A stretch of DNA of 64,000 bases, from assembly GCF_910592395.1 (NCBI RefSeq), contig NC_088308.1:18985501-19049500 (forward strand), given 5' to 3'. The notes beneath the pieces are model-generated. The model did not search any database and was not told where the DNA came from. It was given only the letters and a program-made list of their open reading frames with translations. Origin of the DNA: Lineus longissimus (lineage: Eukaryota; Nemertea; Pilidiophora; Heteronemertea; Lineidae). Position numbers and translations under genes: made by a program. How positions within the stretch are numbered: the first letter of the stretch is position 1; each line of letters starts with the position of its first letter. Shown here one piece after another: positions 1 through 11,345 of the stretch.

Positions 1-1359
1 GAAAGTTAATCTGTAGAGTTGTCACTTTTAGAACTTGCTAAGTGTCTTTCAATAAAAAAACATCCCATCCAACTGAAGAAGAGATGTTTGCAGCGTCTTT
101 CTTCTCTACCTTTGCTTAATGAAAACTTTACTTTTGAACAGATTGCCTGGCTTAATGGAAGTCACTTAGTACCATTGATTCTGTTACCTAGGGCGATGAC
201 AGACGCTAACTGTAATTCCACTAAAACTGCCCTGTTTCCCTGTACAAATTATACACAAATATGTTGTAGATGTTGTACTTTTTAGGATGAAATGTCTGCT
301 CGCCTTAATTGCTCTTCAAAGGGCGTAATTAGACATCGCTGATTAACTAGTCTGCGAGACAATAAAGAGATAACATGGATCCCTTGTGTCAGCGATATCC
401 TTTGTTAGAGATTTGAGTCATGGCAAGTGTGCGCTGACAGTTGTCTTAATATTGGCCTCTAGGGGGCGATAGTATCTTTGGCAAGTTAGCGATAGGTTGC
501 TCTGGCATACTGGTGTTACGTTTCTTTTTCTTTTATGTCTGTTTTAATCTGTTATTTGTTGCAGAGAGTGCATGTTGACACATCTGGAGACTGGAAAGTC
601 CAATGAAACCATCTTGAACTATCAAGGGCGATGCGCCTAAACAACTAGAGATTTTTGCTGCAGTGACCTGTGACAGGAGGAACATAATGTTTCTTCAAAG
701 CCGTGAAGAATTGTTGTTGCTGTTGCTGATATTTACATGTTTACTTGTTCATGAGTTTTATCCTGCACACCTTTTCAGCACAATTGAACCATACGGAATT
801 CCATCCAGAACATTTCACATATTCTTAAATCATTCTCATAATATTTCCAACCTTGATATGGAGGAATGCCGAAAAAGATCAAAATGTCTATAACTCGCCT
901 TACTGCATTGACTAAATACTGTGCGTAATTGGATTGGCAGCTTCCTATATATTTAGCTGGCTAAACACCTGGGTGTTACGCATAAATATATATACAATGA
1001 TTGGGCGTAAGCTAAAATTGGGGTATAAATCTGATTCTTGGCCCTTCAGATGCTGAGCTTGTTAAGTAATCCAGGTATATCTCAGATCCTGATCTAAATG
1101 TTCATCATCTTGATGGTATGTTGCTCCTGGTGTTGGCACTAATGTGCTTTTCTAGATAACTTACATGCAGGTAGTGATTGGAGATAGTATTGATCGACTC
1201 CTGAAGACATCAGGAAAATACTGATGTTGATATTGATGATATCCTTTGACCTTGTGTTGTATTGATTTTGTTCAGCCTGGGCGATTATGGACCAAGTCCT
1301 GGCAGTTCACGTTCACAGTACTTGGTTGTGAAACATTCACACTTTTACCACTTATGGCA
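1..1359. other. Noncoding sequence, probable 5' intron of the ZMIZ gene
   Basis: I see no convincing exon here. The open frames are short, lack recognisable motifs and are not flanked by coherent splice sites. Because the first recognised ZMIZ exon at 32109 begins inside a codon, this block is probably intronic to that gene, but that is an inference. It contains one CTCF-like match, listed separately. Confidence 0.55.
453..471 (+). promoter_or_regulatory. CTCF-like motif
   Basis: The sequence TGGCCTCTAGGGGGCGATA agrees with the vertebrate CTCF consensus TGGCCACCAGGGGGCGCTA at 16 of 19 positions. The mismatches are at the A and second C of CCACC and at one 3' base. CTCF and its motif are conserved across Bilateria. 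Occupancy cannot be judged from sequence alone. Confidence 0.4.
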
Positions 1360-1680
1360 TGGCGCCCACACCTACATTATAGGCCACGTCAACCTCAGTC
1401 CCAACCCAATGAGGCAGGTTATCGCAGGTCGTACCCAGAGGGCCAGGTCACCCCATTCTCACCCCGATGAGGATAGGCCACCCCAGCAGCCTCCAGTCAG
1501 CTACAATGAGGGACATCAACCTGAGTATCCTCTTATCCTCTGCAATGAGGACATGTCACCCTCAAATCAAATGCAGTGGATGGAGGCGAGGTCACCCTCG
1601 GTTGTAGGCAATGAGAACTGGTCAGTTTCTGTCGTCTTTTGTTGTATGCAATGAGGACAGGTCAACCCCAGCTGTACATA
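1360..1680. repeat. Degenerate ~40-bp minisatellite
   Basis: Imperfect units share the phrase AATGAGGACAGGTCACCC. Recognisable cores start near 1408, 1466, 1503, 1543, 1577, 1609 and 1649, mostly 32-58 bp apart. The array makes a 130-codon open frame from 1262 to 1654 whose translation repeats weakly. I attribute that frame to the repeat rather than to a gene. Confidence 0.6.
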
Positions 1681-2732
1681 CCTGGGCTACAGTCTCTCTT
1701 ACAGCAGTTATTGGCCACCTCCAGCGGTACTTCATCAGGAAAGACGCAATAGATTTGTTACTTCAGCTTAATCAATCATTCCAAGTCTACATTAGCTAGT
1801 GCTAATTCATTATTTACAAGATGGAAACAAGTCTGGAAATCTATATGGAAGGTGGATGGCGACTTTGTAGAAGTTATAGGTTGCACTCCATCTTGGCTAT
1901 ACACTCTCAGAAAGAAAGGTTTTTGGGCTTTAGAAAGGTTTTTTGGCCAACCCAAAAGTGCACCCCAAAGTGGATTTTCAGCAAAATAAAATACCCCTTA
2001 AGGCATTTCTGAGAGAGTACCATGGTCAGATTTAATGTTTAATCTGAGGGAAATCTTGAAAAGCCTGGCGGGTACTGAGGTTCGAAGTTATATGGTCGTT
2101 ACATATATAAATTTGCCATCAACAATTATTTTCTAGATGGGCACATCAATTCCTGGGATCATTTGGTGCAACATGCAAGATAGTAATCATTAGAGGACTG
2201 AGCGTCAAGAATTGGCATTGTTTTATACTCCAGAGACAATATTTGGATGATTTGATAGTAATGGCAGAAATTGGTGTCACTTAGAAACTTTGGTGCAAAA
2301 AAATAGAACCAAAACAAAACTTGTTCAGGGCACATCAACCATTGCCATCGGGAAGTCCTCCATAGCTCACCCAAAAGCAGATTGACTTGCCCCCACGGGA
2401 CCAAAACCGAATTAGATATGGCCCTTTGAGCAAATAAATGTAGATGTGCTAGTTCTCCCCAAGTGTTAATTTTGCCCATTGTTCTAGCTCACCTGATGAC
2501 ATAAATCAAGGGGCAGATTTCCGATATGAGGTTCCCAACGGCCACTGTAGCACACTACAATGTCATTAACGAGCTTGCATCATAAACCATACATGATGGC
2601 CTCCACCGACAAAATGACCCAGCCAAAGCTTACCAAGGAGACGCAAATGGCTTGCGTATCAGTTTAACACAGTCACTTTTGACACCATCGTGGAATTAAA
2701 TCATACTGAATTAAATGAACGCAATGTAAAAT
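1681..2732. other. Noncoding sequence, nothing recognised
   Basis: There are no recognisable exons or repeats. A 106-codon open frame on the minus strand (2159-2479) has no familiar motif and no splice context. Confidence 0.5.
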
Positions 2733-2813
2733 TTGGGATGGAGAGGGATCTGAACCCCAAACATCCCTGTTCATGTTTAATGCTGTCTCATTGCTACACG
2801 ATTGCAGTCCCAA
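2733..2813 (-). repeat. tRNA-like element (tRNA pseudogene or SINE head)
   Basis: Read on the minus strand, this 81-nt segment begins TTGGGAC and ends ATCCCAA, so its ends pair over 6 of 7 acceptor positions. It contains GGGGTTCAGATCCC, which matches a B box and T loop (GGTTCRANNCC), and TAGCAATGAGA, which resembles an A box with two mismatches. The T stem is imperfect and three extra bases separate it from the acceptor stem, so it is unlikely to be a functional tRNA. A decayed tRNA gene or a tRNA-derived SINE head fits better. Confidence 0.5.
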
Positions 2814-5800
2814 TGTAAATCAAATATCAAGTTTCCGTGTCTAAGTGGCACTATCCAACAATCCATTGCTCTCCACATAAAACCAATTAAATCCATAATT
2901 ATGTGCAACACGGCTTCATTGATATGTTAATGTCCCCGTGAGGGAATCATTGGATACGCTGGTTGGCAGTTCATCTTCGGTTGGAAACAATAGGAGTTGT
3001 CTCCAACCAAGATACACAGGATGAAGGGATTTTCATAATTGAGACAATCTTCTGACGATTTTGGTGTATTATGAGCATCCCTTATGATTGGGCGATGAAA
3101 ACTTGATCCGGTTTGAAAACGCTGCGTAGAGTGCCATCATAATTGAACGAGTCATTTTGCGATCTAATGCGGAATTTTAAAACTGTCATCAAGCTCATGT
3201 TAACATGATCTGCCTGAGGTGACTGGTTGGGGACTTCGTTAAAAGGTCAAAGGTTATTGCATCATTATTTGTGATTGCCATTTAGAATGTGGAGCTAATT
3301 AGTGTATAATAATTCAATTACATTTTGTAATGTACATGTAGGCCAGATTGTTTTATGTTGTTTCAAAATAAAAACTAATGATATTGGCTGTGAATTTGTA
3401 ATTTATTAGCTGAAACAACCCAGCTCTTATTTCTTCTCCTCTTTGTTGTACGAAAGCTGGAATTGTTTTTTTTCCCGTGAGTAGATTAGTGCCCTGAGCA
3501 AATTAAAACTGGTTGAAAATGAAACACCAGGCAGTAACGTGTCCACCCCCACATATCTGTCATCAAATTTTTTTTATTCATTTTGAGCTTTGTATAATTC
3601 TTTTATAGCTTACTGCTAAATTTGATTTCATCCAACAATAACTGGAAATAGAGACAGATTTTTTTATCAATTATGTCACACTAATATAGCACCGTGAACA
3701 TAGCTGTGAATTTAAAAATATTCAATTGGCACTTTTAAGGCTGATTGTACTTTTATGAGATATCCTTCATCGCAACCATGTGGAAACACTGAAAGTGTGT
3801 TTTATCACCAAACAGAACATTGAATTTGTTTACATTCTTACCATCATTTAATTCTAAAATCAGTAAAAGTCATCAAAATTCCATTAATGGCCTCAGAATG
3901 TTGTTTCCAACTCTCACCACACAATAGTCTAGGCTATTCAAAATCTCATCAAATCAGGTTGTCATTTGTTTGATCGTTGATTAAATTCAATTAATTTCAA
4001 AAGGTTTTAATCAGCCTTTTCGATGCCTTTGTAATGCAACCCAACAATAGGCACAACCAATTAAATACTGAAATATTAATCGATGTTTGTTTAAATCCTT
4101 TATATTTTAATAATCGATGATGATATCGGCAATTAGTCAACAAGCGCATGAGGAAGCATGATATTGAGTTACCAAGGTTGGCTAACAAAATATTTCACGA
4201 TGTTGAAGACCAAGAACAGCTCATCCAATTGTGCGTGTCAGCTTAAGATTAATGGAATTACCAATACATTCCTGTACAAACTTAACATGTTATTCTAGTC
4301 ATCTCGTGATGCAATTGATTCTAAATGAAAAGGACATGACAAGCCGCTTCACATTGTCATCAAATTTAGCTTGAATCAGCTGTATAAAATGTACAAGAAT
4401 TTGTATGAAATGCAGAGGTGATGCTTGCCAAGTTCGATTGAAACTTTAGTTAAATCTATTCCATCTGGCACTTGACCTGGAGCTCAGTGTATAAATGAAC
4501 AGATTTACATGATACGTTTTTATCAGGTTGACTTGAAATTTGGGTTAAATATCACAAAAGCTATCATAAAATCTGATGGAACTATGACCATTAAAGCACC
4601 CCTTAAATTGCCAGTGACAAAGCTAAATCTGGTGGTGGGTATCCCCACGGGAGGCAGCGAATCCTCCCCTCCGGTGGCCAATGAGAGACAAAGGCGATCT
4701 CTCGTCTTTGAAGACTGCCTCAACAATGGGAAACATTGGCGTGAAAGATTGGTGAGAACAAAGACCTGTCGCCATAGTCATGATAGAAGGGTTATTGATT
4801 CGATTTTTGTGGTGTCTGTTCATGAGCATTGTTCTTATGGTGTAGCCAGGTTTGCCCAGCATTGCTCTAAAGTGTTCGTGTAAAAACATTACCAATTTGC
4901 TTTTGATTTCCATTGAGTTTCTTTTTGCATATCAATTTTAAATGATTGATGATTTTAACACATAATTTCTGCATTTTAAACAATATTGCCCAAAACCATG
5001 AAAATATGGGGTTCTCAAATTACAAATGTTGTACTTTGAAGAAATAGCAAATACTTCAGGAAATGAAATCTTATACATAACATCTGATTAAGAGGACAAA
5101 CTTTGCTATGTTGTGCAATCCAGGAATGGGCCAGTTCCCCAGACGACTAATTTATCACCAAGATTACTGCTGGGAGTGGCAACGAATGATCTAAGAGCGC
5201 TAATTTACTGCGGCAAACAAAGCGGGGACAATCCGAGTAGTCATCGGCTATTCAAATCTGGTTAGCTATGAACAGATTGGGCTTGACTGAGACAATGCTG
5301 CACGTTACTCATTTGAATCGGAGAGAAGAGCATTTCAATTAGAGATCATTTGTGCATTGGTTTGTATGGCACAAAGGCTCAATAGTGGTCTGAATAGCTC
5401 AGTGCTTCCTGATGGTTTTATTGATAAACTGTGATGACTCTTAACTAATGTTGTGGCCGAGTTTATTATATTATGTTTCGGTGCTTTTGTAGATTTTTTA
5501 TGGATTTTTGCGCACAGTATGGTACACTCGGAAGTCGGAAACTATTGTAGAAGTACTGTATGTTATATTCAAATTGTTATTTAAAAACACTGACATGCGA
5601 CTTGTTTTGAGACAATCAATTTATACGTGAATATGGCATCGAGTTACACTTTATCATAAGTCCGCTTCATTTGGGAAAACAGATAACTTTACTTCATGTG
5701 ATATTGACCAACTGTTTTTTTTGCACTTAGTGACTTGCTTTGTGATCTGCATCCCCAATGTGACAGTTCAAAAATCACCATTAGTTACAAAAACAACACT

Positions 5801-8800
5801 GTATTTGGTTGTCATTAGGATCTTCGGTCAGTCTGTCAACCATAAAAACCTTACCGTTTTTGGTTTTACTATTTTCAGATGATCTATGGATGATGGGTAC
5901 CCTAATTGGTCCTAGATGTCTGTTCTGTGGTTGACATTTAAAATACCATCAAATGTGATACTCTTGATTGTTTTGGCTGTTCTTTAACTGTAGTTTGTTC
6001 CACTTTATTCACAATAATTCATGAATCTGGCCACACCTGTCAACTATCAAATTAGAGCACCAGTCAATTTTCCAATCAGTTGGAAATTATATTCGTGAAA
6101 TATTGTGCATAATCACTACATAATTAGCTTTCTGACATTTTGTTAATTGTGTATCATTTGTTGTGTAACTCTTAACGATATAACCCACCATTCATGAAAA
6201 CGAATACGATATTCAATGATGAGTGAGTCGGGTTAGAATTCAGGCATTATCGAATGATAAGGCAGTCAATGCAAGCTAGTTAATGAAGCCATACAAGACC
6301 CCTCCCGCTGTCAAATATTGGTCTACGTGTCGTAATCAGCGGTTTGTTCCATCAAATCACCAACTGATGCCATTTCAAAGGAGCAAACCAAGGAATTTAT
6401 TCAATTAACAAGTTTATCCAATTCCGTCATATTAAGGATGTTATTTGTCACACCGCCTGGTGTCTTGCTCCAGTCCATAGTTGGTAATTGGTATTCTCGC
6501 GGTGTGCACTTGGTGGTAATATTTTGCGGGTAATGACCATTTGGATGGGATCTCTAGATTAATGGACTGAGTTGGTTTGTTTTCTCCATGGTTTGAGTTG
6601 GTGTGCATTTAAAGGGATCCACCAATGAAAATGAGTACCTTCTTGTGTAAAAGGATGACAAATCATTATCTTTGTGTCTTCGCTAGCCTGTACCTGAAAT
6701 TGCCATTCTTGTTGAGTGCACTTTGTGACTTAGATGACATCATTACGTCATGCTCACAACGACAGTAAAACAGTCTAGGTAGGCTTGCACATCCCCCCCA
6801 AACTAGCTGTGACCTCACACTCAATGAAGCCATTTTATATCTTGACATCACCAGCTTCAAAAACCATCCAACACAACCAACATCATCACTTATGAAAAAT
6901 GAGCGTAATCATGGTTGCGACATTGGGTGCCTGGACGAAGCACCAGGTTAGACGACAGTCCAATCAACAACTCTATAATCAGCTTTTTCACGCTGCGGAG
7001 AGCACGGATAGAGAAGTATCAGTCTCGCACAAATCATTCAGGCCATGCTGAAATGTGTACAGTACAAATGAGATGGAAGCATCTTCATCAATTTTCATGA
7101 CTAATGGGTCTATACATGTCGTTCAATTTTATATCTGAGTGGTAAAAGGGGCTGTTTGGTGAACTTTATAACATTTTAATGGTGTCTTTGTTTGACAAAT
7201 GACCTTTGGAAATATTTTGAGACTAAATTTTTTATATTGCCAGTGCTTTTGTTGATATTTTTGGTTTTGCTGACATTTCTGTACAAATCTCTTTATGCTG
7301 ATATTTGAGCAAGAAGCTTGGCATATTTTGTTGTCCTTACCCACAATGAAGAAATTCAGGAAGTGAGGAAAATATGCAATGTGGTATAAAGAACTGCTCA
7401 TATTTTTTACTTCTATAGAGAAAAGAATAAATGCATTACTTCCTTAGCAACATTTCTTTAGTGCTTTGTGCAATCCCGATGTTTTTTTCTCCAAATTGAT
7501 ACATTTCTTTCAGTTTTTTGCTGCTGGAAATTCATCAACCTACCAGCATCCATATTTATACACATTTCTGTAAGTTGCATGACGTATTCATGGTGCGTGC
7601 ATTCCTGTCATGACAAAACTAAGTATGATATGAGTTTCCATAACAACAAGATATTTTTTACTGGTGTACTTTACCGTAATTACTTTTCCTATGTCCCAGT
7701 ACATCAAGAATGACATTTCTCATTACTCTATTACCTGGGTCACTTTTTCACCCATGAATTATTAAAATCCCCATCACATTTTACTGGCCGTGAAACCCTA
7801 CTCAATCACTTTCCACCCCATAATTTGCTAATCCTCATTAGAAAAGATGACAATATCTCAATTTTGGAGAAGTTAGGGTGTCACAAGAGGGCGATTTAGC
7901 GATCTAGTTACACACACAGTGGTAAAAGTAGCAGGTTTAGGGATTTTCCAGATCAGATCATCATTAGCTTCAAATCGGGAAACAGTAGACTAATCAGAGG
8001 TGATCCATTTCTTTATCAATTTTAGGATTATACTTCTTGTAAACTGGAGGCAAGAGTATATTGTAGCCTAAGCCAGCCTCATTTTCAAAGCTTTTTCAAA
8101 ACTTTACCTCAACATCGGCGTCTTATGGCTTGCATTGACTTTGCATTGTTTGGAGAAGGAGGGGCTAAAACCTCTAACAAAAGTGCCTTTTAAAAGGAAA
8201 TCATGCCTGTGTATGATTGTTATCCGGCTGACCCTGATTTGATGGATTAGGAACCAAAATAATTTTTTCAATCTTCTTCGACTAAAGATGAAGCAACATT
8301 GATGACTTTCAATCAAACATAATTCTATCCAACAATGTTTGTTCTAAACTTTGATATTTTCTGAACAAAACAAGTGTCCTTTTACGCCCATCAGATATCA
8401 AAGGAGAAATAGTCTATTCTCAAATGAGATCTAATTATAATTTCTGATCAAATATTTCATTTTCTTTCAAGAATCTGACAGAATTTAGTCATTAAAACAA
8501 CACCATCCATCATTCTCTGATAAGTCGTGGCAAAAATTTGAGTCAGTTTTGCATGAAATTTGAAGTAGCAACTGTATACTGATGTAGGATTATGTATAGT
8601 GGAGCTGTTTTAACACTTCTGTTCTATGTAGTATTAGGCACCATGTTTGACATGACTTTTAATACAAGTCTGCATGTCAATGATTGTACTGCAAATGTAC
8701 ATGTGCTCTCCAATCATATTTTCTGAATCCGGTGCACAGTGTCGTGATAAATGTACAATCTACTTGACTTTGTGCAACAGCAACAGTTCTCAAGAACATG

Positions 8801-9415
8801 GTAATGCATGAATGTGGCATTCAGTAAGGGAGCTTATTTATGAACAGGACTGTAATTTCTGCAAACCATTTAGCTGATTTTACTTTTAATACACAAGACA
8901 CTTAATTTCCAACTTCAGTATCTTTGTTTATCTCCAGTTTGCCGAAATGGAATGTGGACTGTCTATGCTTAAATCTTCATATTACTATTGCCATTTTTGG
9001 CCAACAGAAATTGAAAATAAGTTTAAGAGTGCTGTCAAGTTTTCTAAAATTAGTGAGTCCCTGAAGATTTATGATGGGAGGGGAATGTCTTGCTTAGCCT
9101 TGAAACTATTAAGAATACATCTGGCCTGCGTTTTAATCAAATCTTAAGAAGAGTTAGAATAGGACTGGGTCATCACTTCAACTCGTGTCATCAACATCAA
9201 ACCCATCGATTACCAATTTTGCCTGCAGACTTGCAGCCTTTTTATTCCTCATCTCAGTGATAATTATTGCATGTTGCTGCAATAAAACGTGTGTGTCTGC
9301 TTTTTAATTTCCTGAGAGGGCAGTTTCTGTTTAATGGGCTTGACATCATGATGACATCCTCAAAAATCCATCTGATTGCACATCAAGTGAAGAAAAAATC
9401 TCTTTCACTGAAAAA
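2814..9415. other. Noncoding sequence, probable ZMIZ 5' intron
   Basis: No coding exon was recognised on either strand. The block is A+T-rich with poly-T runs. A higher-complexity island near 5100-5420 and a weak CTCF-like match near 7881-7894 stand out as possible regulatory sequence. The ORFs of 60-125 codons here (for example 4509-4883) have no family motif. Confidence 0.5.
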
Positions 9416-9532
9416 AATGTTTTAATCCTGGATTATCACCAGGATTACCCATCGGTAGACAATGCTTGAAAATGTTTTAATCCTGGATTATCACCAGGAT
9501 TACCCATCGGTAGACAATGCTTGAAAATGTTT
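9416..9532. repeat. Perfect 55-bp tandem duplication with internal hairpin
   Basis: Two identical 55-bp copies start at 9416 and 9471, and the first bases of a third start at 9526. Each copy contains AATCCTGG, a 7-nt spacer and CCAGGATT, which is an 8-bp inverted repeat. The perfect identity implies a recent duplication. Confidence 0.9.
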
Positions 9533-9959
9533 GATAATTCAGAGTGGGTGTTCATGACCCTGGGCATACCTGTAAAGCAACGTTGACAGCTGGTTATGAT
9601 GGCAAGGAGTGGAGACTTGTTATGAAGAAACCGCATGAAACAACAGATGCTGTAATGTTGTGCAGTTAATGAAACACAGTCGTTTTCATTAGAATTGATT
9701 TAATGTATTAGATTTGCAGTGCTTTGCAAAAGCGGAGTCAGGGTCACTGTGGTCCCAGCAGTATCATTTGGGAAGAAAATCATTGGTTTTCATCGTTAAG
9801 AATAATCTAATGTCAACCTATACTCTGTTGCGTAGACTAGTGCAAACATATCACCATATACTGTATGAAAAGGCGAGGTGTACCCCTTAGGTTAGTGATT
9901 TAAACAGGATTAATGGATTCTTGTTCAAAAACTGGTTTCATTGTATTGTATTGTGAAGC
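9533..9959. other. Noncoding spacer
   Basis: Nothing was recognised. It separates the 55-bp duplication from the large repeat cluster. Confidence 0.5.
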
Positions 9960-10147
9960 ATGACATTTTTGGCTCACCGTCAGGGGAGTCTATACCATAG
10001 CCCTGTGTCGTCGTCGTCGTCCGTCGTCCGTATCCTGTGTGGCACGTTTCTTAACCGCTTGTGCTATGAACTTGAAACTTTGTACACATTATGACCTAGG
10101 TCACATGACCTCTGGCAGCGAATTTCGGTTCGGTCTAATTCTTCACC

Positions 10148-10162
10148 TGGCCACCAGGGGGC
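10148..10162 (+). promoter_or_regulatory. CTCF consensus core in repeat unit 1
   Basis: TGGCCACCAGGGGGC is identical to the first 15 bases of the vertebrate CTCF consensus. The following TAA departs from GCTA. Confidence 0.5.
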
Positions 10163-10292
10163 TAAAACCAAAAACTTAAAAAGTGTGATAAATCGTTTAT
10201 TACTGATTTGTTTTTGCTAACATTTTTATGGTGGGTACCCTAGCAAGGATTTATCACATATCGTACGGGTTTTTGATTTGACCTACTTGTCA

Positions 10293-10307
10293 AGGTCACA
10301 GAGGTCA
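10293..10307 (+). promoter_or_regulatory. DR3 element, repeat unit 1
   Basis: AGGTCA-CAG-AGGTCA is a perfect direct repeat of the nuclear-receptor half-site with a 3-bp spacer, the architecture known for VDR/RXR-type receptors. Function is inferred from motif only. Confidence 0.45.
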
Positions 10308-10439
10308 AACTCTAAAATTTCACCGATAGTGGCACGTTTTGTCTTTATTCGTCCTATAGTCTTTAAATTTGGTATGTAGATACCTGTAACGTAGCTCTAT
10401 ATGTTGACAAAAAATCAGGTCGATGTGGCGTACCTTTCA

Positions 10440-10454
10440 AGGTCACAGAGGTCA
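10440..10454 (+). promoter_or_regulatory. DR3 element, repeat unit 2
   Basis: The same AGGTCA-CAG-AGGTCA sequence is kept in the shortened 157-bp unit that has lost its CTCF-like box. Confidence 0.45.
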
Positions 10455-10594
10455 AATGGTGTGAATTGGCCGTTTGTGTGTAAATATGGCACGTTTCTTA
10501 ACCACTAAAGCTATGAACTTTAAACTTGGTACACATGACCCCGTAGGTCAGATGACCAGTGACACTGATTTTCGGTCCGGTCTGATTCTTAACT

Positions 10595-10609
10595 TGGCCA
10601 CCAGGGGGC
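10595..10609 (+). promoter_or_regulatory. CTCF consensus core in repeat unit 3
   Basis: TGGCCACCAGGGGGC matches the CTCF core exactly, in the same orientation as the first copy, and is followed by CAAAAC. Confidence 0.5.
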
Positions 10610-10740
10610 CAAAACCAAATATTTGAATAGTGCCATATCTCGCTTATTACTTATTAGCTTTTGGTAAAAATTTTATGGTAGATACTCCGAGCAAGGATAC
10701 ATCACATATGATACGGGTTTTTGATTTGACGTACCTGCCA

Positions 10741-10755
10741 AGGTCACAGAGGTCA
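10741..10755 (+). promoter_or_regulatory. DR3 element, repeat unit 3
   Basis: Perfect AGGTCA-CAG-AGGTCA direct repeat. Confidence 0.45.
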
Positions 10756-10898
10756 AATGGCGTAAATTGGGCATTTGAGCATAACACTGTGGAATGTTTG
10801 TTAACCCCTAAGGCTATGAACTTGAGACTTTGTACAATTAAGGACCCCCTAGGTCAGCTGACCTCTGACCCTGATTCAGTCCAGTCTGATTCTCGACT

Positions 10899-10913
10899 TG
10901 GCCACCAGGGGGC
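10899..10913 (+). promoter_or_regulatory. CTCF consensus core in repeat unit 4
   Basis: TGGCCACCAGGGGGC matches exactly and lies 304 bp after the previous copy. Confidence 0.5.
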
Positions 10914-11044
10914 CAAAAATTAAAACCTAGAAAGTGTGATATCTCGCTTATTAGTGATTCGTTTTCAATAACATTTTTATGGTAGGTTCTCCTAGCAAGG
11001 ATACATCACATATCATATGAGTTTTTGATTTGACCTGCTTTTCA

Positions 11045-11059
11045 AGGTCACAGAGGTCA
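11045..11059 (+). promoter_or_regulatory. DR3 element, repeat unit 4
   Basis: Perfect AGGTCA-CAG-AGGTCA direct repeat. Confidence 0.45.
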
Positions 11060-11199
11060 AATGGCGTAAATTGGTCGTTTGATTGTAACTATGGCACGTT
11101 TCTTAACCACTAAAGCTATGAACTTGAAATTTGGTACATATGACTCCCTACGTCATGTTGCCTCGAACAGCGAATTTCGGTCTGATCTGGTACTCAACT

Positions 11200-11214
11200 T
11201 GGCCACCAGGAGGC
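11200..11214 (+). promoter_or_regulatory. CTCF-like core in repeat unit 5
   Basis: TGGCCACCAGGAGGC has one substitution from the other copies. A is tolerated at this position in known CTCF sites. Confidence 0.4.
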
Positions 11215-11345
11215 CAAAACCAAAAGGGTAAAAAGTGCAATATCTCGTTTATTAGTGACTTTTTCTGATGATATTCTTATGGTACTTACTCCAAGCAATG
11301 ATGCATCACATGTCATACCGACTTTGGTTTGACCTATATACTATA

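Larger units (their letters stand above)
9960..11345 (+). repeat. Cluster of ~300-bp tandem repeat units with a GTC microsatellite head
   Basis: The block opens with an imperfect GTCGTCGTC/GTCCGTC microsatellite near 10007. It continues as diverged units, each beginning GGCACGTTTCTTAACC or a variant, at 10041, 10331, 10488, 10791 and 11093. The spacings are 290, 157, 303 and 302 bp, and the second unit is internally deleted. Full units contain in order an AACTTGA..TTTGGTACA segment, TGGCCACCAGGGGGC, a TATCTCG(C/T)TTATTA segment and AAGGTCACAGAGGTCAAA. A microsatellite joined to core tandem repeats recalls nonautonomous Helitron/Helentron-like elements of molluscs and echinoderms, but I saw no diagnostic ends. 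The 97-codon open frame at 10630-10923 is a by-product of the repeat. Confidence 0.85.

Noticed and set aside
1262-1654. 130-codon open frame at the left of the window
   Set aside because: It is explained by the degenerate minisatellite at 1360-1680 and has no family similarity that I recognise.
7877-7895. CACAAGAGGGCGAT as a CTCF site
   Set aside because: Only about 11 of 14 core positions agree and it misses key bases, so it is mentioned but not annotated.
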